NCBI GenBank assembly: GCA_905331475.1 | Contig: CAJNYU010000185.1 | Location: forward strand, 186,001 to 250,000 | Reading direction: 5' to 3' | Source of the DNA: Rotaria socialis | Lineage: Eukaryota > Rotifera > Eurotatoria > Philodinida > Philodinidae | DNA length: 64,000 bases | Shown: positions 58,993 to 64,000 of the stretch, piece by piece | Layout: the number at the start of each line of letters is the position of its first letter | Numbering within the stretch: position 1 is the stretch's first letter | Notes under the pieces: model-generated | Database searches by the model: none | Told to the model about the DNA's origin: nothing | What the model saw: the letters and a program-made list of their open reading frames with translations, nothing else | Position numbers and translations under genes: made by a program

Positions 58993-61048
58993 GTACGTAG
59001 CATCTTGAAGCTTTTAATTCTTTTTATAAATAAATGGGACATGCAGAATATCTGTATAGGTACTATTGCCTTCAGCGATACTCTTTTACAATACATTGCC
59101 AGCACTGATAGTATATATCAAAGTTTAACCATTAGAAAGGTCTAGAGAATGACATCGATTATTCGAATAAATGGAATTGTGTATTTCATAAGTAATAGTA
59201 AATAAAGGAAATATCTATCTTGTCGTTTGTTTTGTTGTTGATATGCCTCTGACTGTAAACGAGCGTCTAGTACTGAAGAGGATGTGTTAATGTTTTGAAA
59301 AGAAAAAGTCATCCGCCAGACTGGTGCCATTTTGATTATGCAATACTATTTCTATTGAGATGAGTATTCATCGATGTTTTAAGATAGAAATGTAGAAACA
59401 CGAGGAATGACCAACAAATGCGAAGGTCTACTTACTTCATTATTTTATGAGACATTATTGTTTCGTAACATAAAAGCAATGTATTTCGCTTCAAGGAGAA
59501 CAAAACCTCATTCCAAGCCATTCGAGTAGTTCAGAATGCATTGGAGTGCCAGGGAATGCTCGAATGAGTACCCCCTTACTATTTTCACTTATTTCAACTG
59601 AATCTTTTTCGAAAAGACTCTCCATCTGATTCTCAACAAACAAATGAAAACAAGTATCCATCATAGATATAAAAGAAGGTAAAATACTAATTAGAGTAAT
59701 ATTGTGAGTATAGAATATTGATGTTGTGTGTCGATGAATTTTCATGACGATATCTTATTGTATACTACTATAGTAGAGTTATTTAACCAAAGAAAACACT
59801 TCTCTAATTATTTAAGAAAAAATTTCACGTTAGAAGATTTTATTTTGAAAATTCTTAGATATGCAAATAAAATAGATCTTTTGGATCTTCGCCAAGTTGA
59901 AACATGAATCACGCATTAGTACTACAGGAAAGTTTTAGTCTTCGCTTTTATGGGATTAATGTTCATTTTTCTAGAGAATCAAATGCATAATATTTTGAGA
60001 AAAATTTCAGCTCAAATAAATTAAAACTAGAGAAAATTAGTTCGGACAACATGTGCTACGTAATTCATATTTTTCATTATTGAAAAGTTTTTCTTCTCTC
60101 AACCATTACTAACTCTGTCTGTGCTGTTTACTGTAGAAGCCTTATGTTTGCTTCACCGAATGCCAGTATAGATTTTTTAACGTTGCTTTACAGATAAAAA
60201 TACTTTTGACTCGCTAAAACAAGTCATTGCTTTTTGTCGAAATCTATTTGTATCGCTATTTCATCGTTCTAGTTTATAATTCGAAGGCTACTCGTTATCA
60301 ATATAAGTGGCTGGTTTAAACATCATTATTTTGTTGAGAATCCTTCTTGATGTGCAGCTACATATTTGAATGATACAATTATCCAGATAACGACTTAATT
60401 GTTGTTGAGTTGCTTAATCAGTACTGAATCAGAAACTGCGAATATTCAAAATAGATTCGATTTTTACCCAATACGAAGATTTAATAAATAACATAGACTA
60501 ACAACAAATCTAATTCAAATAGTAATCTATATTCATCAAATTATATCACACAACTAGAAACAATTTGTTACAATTTTGAATTTTTTAAATTCGACACAGG
60601 TTCGTTGTAAAGACTAAACAGATACTGTAACTTGTTTTATCGCAAGGGAAAATTTAATAATAACCTGCCACATAATACCATTGGCAAAACCTGAAATATT
60701 AGTAGAGACATTTTTATATTAGAATGTCATCGAATAGTTTTTGAAAATAAAATAAAATGAAATTGTAGTTTTAAATACAAGTTAGTTAATACTTTATGAC
60801 AAATGTTGTGTGATAGAAATAAATGAATCAATCATATTACACATTTCCACTACACTATCAGCATTTAAGTATTATGAAATGTCAGTTAAGTAGGTTATTA
60901 TAAAAAAATTAAAAAATCTGTGTTTATTAGAAAAATTATTAATTATTACATAGGCAAACCCAACATAAAGTCATATTTGTCAGTTAAAATAATACAAATA
61001 ATAAATTTCAAAGTATGGATGTTATTTGAAATCGAAAGGCATTGTTGC
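58993..61048. other. Gene-free spacer after hAT-like element
   Basis: About 2 kb of AT-rich DNA between the element and the 3' end of the zinc-finger gene. An 84-codon minus-strand frame (59491-59745) contains FISMMDTCFHLFVENQMESL and GVLIRAFPGTPMHSELLEW and is not recognised. It might be a decayed exon. No repeat or RNA gene was noticed. Confidence 0.35.
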
Positions 61049-63226
61049 TCATTTGTATTTCATTGGTGGCTGAAGCAATCTAAATAATAGTTAAAACTCA
61101 TCGATATAATAGCATATTCGCGAAAGAAGCAAAATAACAAAACGAAATTCTTGTAATACTTACAATGGTTTCCGTTGGGCGTTAGTATTGCTCGTCCGAG
61201 GACGAGTCTTTTGATTAAGTTTTGGCTGATTCGCCTGTACAATTGAGAGAGAAATTAAAAAATTCAATTAGATGAATTTACTTACATGATCTTCGCTACG
61301 AGGACTTTCAAAAAATGTATTATCGCTATCCGAACGCGACTGAATAGGTTTATTAGTGTTTGAATGATGGCTACCCCGTGCATCAACGAAGTTTCTTGAT
61401 GTCGATCGCACACGTGAATCAACAGCTGAGAAAAATCACTGTCACACATAAATACAATAATTGATTAGTAATTACCTGTTGACCCTAGTATTGTGGACAT
61501 AGCTCTGTATGATTCTGAGTTTCTCTCCGGTGGTTTGGTAGCATATAATCTATTTGTTAATGATTGCGTGCCAGTAGGAAAACGTTCCGTTTTTAATCCA
61601 GACAAGGCATCGTGAATACTAACATGACCAGAAGAATTTATCAATGTTGAGTCAAAATTACTGCTGCTTCGACGTTGTCTAAGTCTTGACTGTTCGTCAA
61701 TAGCCAGAGATGATCTACCATTATCGTTCAGTCTCGGAATGTCATTAATTCTATGATCATTAATTTGTACATGAGATGAAGTACATCTATTTTTTGATGT
61801 TTTAGTACGTTCTCGATCATTGGTTTGACCAAGAGTATTTTTGGGATATGCGGAATGATTATAAACCGATAGAGACGTCGGTTGAAAGGGAAGATACGCT
61901 TAAAATCATAGAGTATAAGTGTTAGTTATTTCAAAATGGTATGTTCTAATAATTTTCAACTTACTTGAGAGCAGTGTTAGATCTCCATCAGTTTTGGGCG
62001 ATTCATTTGTAAGCACGACTGTCGATGATGGTCGACTATTACGAAGCTTGGCTACTCGATTTGAATTTAAAGGATTTTTTTCACAAGTGAACTGTTTACA
62101 AACTTGACAAAATAGTTTTTATGAAACAATACTCAATTTGTCAATTACTTCATGATGTTGAAGTCTTTGTACTGGAAATAACGCTTCACAATACTCGCAT
62201 GAAACGTTTTCTGTGACAGGTTCTCGATTTATTGTTCTACGTACTACAATATATAACTATCATTTAGATGTCTAAGAGATTTTTACTCAGTAAGAGTCGC
62301 TATTCGACGATTTTCTTTGTCTCGACAAACTTGCTATAAAGAAAAAACATTATGAACAATATATAAATCCATGGGAAAGAAGATTTACACTGTGATTTGA
62401 CCAGTGGCGTAAATCAATCTGCTCATTACAAATATCGCATGGGATATAAACGATATCGTGTGAAGTGTGATACGCGTTAGTTGTTGAATGTGCTGAAAAT
62501 AGATGGATAGAGGTCAGTTATGAGAAAATTTAGATATTACTATATTAGATAAATCTCCTTGAATGAAAAAGAAAAAGAATCAAGCCTAGACTTTGGATAT
62601 ATTGAAGCAAGTAGAAAGAAACTAACTTTTTTTAAAAGGCGATGATGAAGTAGCATCTAATATTTTCGTGCGATTATTGGAAGAATTAAAACTACTATCA
62701 TCTTCTTGGTCATATTCTCTTAATTTTGAACTATCAGACTTTGAAGTAAGACGATTTGCTGATGGATTTTCAGAGCGAGGAGTAAACGCATCTGTCTCTT
62801 CCAAGCTTGCACATTCGTTTTCATAATGATAAGCAAAAATAGCTCTTCGTATAAATTTCCGACACTTTGGACATTGATCAGTTTTATTTCCACATGACAT
62901 TAAGTGACCACTTAGAGCTATTGATGATGAGTGAAATTTTTGACAAAAACAACACTGAAACGATTGACTTCTGCTATCGGTTGGCTATAAAAGTAAAACT
63001 TTTTGATAATTATTAATTATCATTATTTATGACCCACTTGATATCGAGTAAGATCTTTTTGGCTAGTGCGTTCTCTCAAATAATTATCTAAAGATGTTTC
63101 TTCTGCCTCGTCATCCAGTATTCGTCGAGTAGAACTTTGAGGTCTACGAATACCGAGCAAGTAAAAGAAATTTCATAGTTTTCATATTTAGACAAACCTA
63201 GACCGAACAAAGCTCGCAGTTGCCAT
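61049..63226 (-). CDS. TRAF-type zinc-finger protein, TRAFD1/XAF1-like
   Basis: Eleven exons: 63198-63226, 63038-63143, 62627-62984, 62389-62492, 62287-62333, 62149-62236, 61965-62102 (start uncertain by a base), 61476-61898, 61286-61425, 61164-61234 and 61049-61079, giving about 511 aa. Four Cys/His clusters recall TRAFD1: FQCCFCQKFHSSSIALSGH, QCPKCRKFIRRAIFAYH, IPCDICNEQIDLRHWSNH and VSCEYCEALFPVQRLQHH. TRAFD1 and XAF1 are negative regulators in innate immune and apoptotic signalling. The rest is Ser/Arg-rich and disordered. The HHE-to-VCKQ junction fits only a non-canonical intron (GT-AA or TA-AG at an AAGT direct repeat) or a one-base error. Confidence 0.75.
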
Positions 63227-64000
63227 ACGGAACTAAGTAGTATTTATAATCTATAATAAGTATGAAGAGAACAATGATAATCCATCAATTTAAAAATATT
63301 GCTATTCACTTATATAATACTTAACAACTTTATTCAGACTGCATCTCCAGGTGAAAATCAGCAATATCTTATTTATAATGTCACTTGAATGATATATCCT
63401 GAATATCAACATTGTTCTATACAATGATAATTTGTCTTCAATTTAGCAGCTTTCATATTGAATTTACTAACAAAAAATGTTATATTTGTCCTCCCTTAGG
63501 AAGTGAAAACAGAAAATAAGAAGCAGCATATAAAAAATGTTGAAAGAAAAAGTAAAAGAGAACAGCGAAAGAAATGAAAGAATTTGAGTGAGATCAGAGT
63601 GACATTTGATTTGATATATTTCAAGCGAAAGAATTAAATTGTCACTGAGAGAGGTCAGCGAAAGACGAACAGCCGGCATTGTTTTAACATATATTTTTTT
63701 ACTATTAAACACAATGCAAAAATATTTTTTTAATTTCTAGTACGCCTTATAGAATTTAAAAGTTTGCAAATAGAAAGCAAGACGAAATTGAGTTTTTTGT
63801 TTCTAAAATGAATAGAATATTGCTTAGTAACGCAGGTCTCGCAGCGATACTACTTCTCTGATATTTTTATAGTAGCTAAAGTGTTTCAAGATTTATCTCG
63901 GTAAGACTGCATATAAGTTACTTTGAGTTGTAAAATGAAAAATGATGCTCAGATTGTATCTTTTTTACTTCGATCATTCTTTTTTCTTTTTCATTTTCCG
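63227..64000. other. Right edge, gene-free
   Basis: About 770 bases upstream of the zinc-finger gene, which presumably hold its promoter. The hydrophobic 81-codon minus-strand frame at 63467-63712 is low-complexity (Phe/Leu/Ser) and unsupported. Nothing else is recognised. Confidence 0.4.

Overview
The window looks like nuclear DNA of a small, gene-dense invertebrate animal. It is AT-rich, genes lie on both strands, and most introns are only about 48 to 80 bases with clear GT-AG ends. Animal ciliary, ER, mitochondrial and RNA-processing genes (ZMYND10, a sperm-tail PG-rich repeat protein, tafazzin, ERp29, MRPL40, SNRPA1, POP1) sit beside genes typical of fungi, plants or bacteria: a wax-synthase-like MBOAT enzyme, a fungal-type PTR2 peptide transporter, a YeeE/YedE sulfur transporter and a bacterial or phage-style AAA ATPase. 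That mixture suggests a bdelloid rotifer. The species is an inference and was not tested.

Layout. 0.7-6.6 kb, minus strand: an F-box protein, ZMYND10 (11 exons) and an atypical dual-specificity phosphatase. 8.3-17.3 kb: the AAA ATPase (plus strand), a decayed coding remnant, copy 1 of a 520-bp dispersed repeat, the wax-synthase-like gene and the PTR2 transporter, which carries one apparent single-base frameshift. 17.3-23 kb: no genes, but several short DNA transposon relics, including nested elements. 23-33.2 kb: a compact cluster of an STPG-like gene, a CENP-V/GFA-domain gene and MRPL40 (all minus), SNRPA1 and POP1 (plus), and an unrecognised two-exon gene (minus). 33.2-39.5 kb: a repeat-rich block with reiterated-word elements ending in CCCAGG or CCCATG, a 25-bp minisatellite and a 90-bp direct repeat. 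39.5-42.4 kb: tafazzin, with 24- and 30-base exons, and ERp29 (minus). 45.3-53.8 kb: an SLC22-type transporter (plus), an intronless FAD oxidoreductase (minus), copy 2 of the dispersed repeat and the YeeE/YedE transporter (minus). 53.8-61 kb: no recognised genes, but a hAT-like non-autonomous transposon with a perfect 18-bp terminal inverted repeat and a perfect 8-bp target duplication. 61.0-63.2 kb: a TRAF-type zinc-finger protein (minus).

Exon models were built by hand from splice motifs, reading phase and recalled family sequences. Reading-frame sums close for every spliced gene except PTR2, which is one base over, and the zinc-finger gene, which closes only with a non-canonical junction. 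The most interesting non-genic signal is a set of short elements. Each has subterminal regions packed with many variants of its own GC-rich word (CAGGCC, AAAACGG, CCGGAT, TCGCGAT, CCCCGGGGA, GGCAATTGCC), and several have recognisable terminal inverted repeats. They read as non-autonomous DNA transposons with amplified subterminal, presumably transposase-binding, arrays. No tRNA or rRNA gene, CRISPR array or virus-derived element was recognised.
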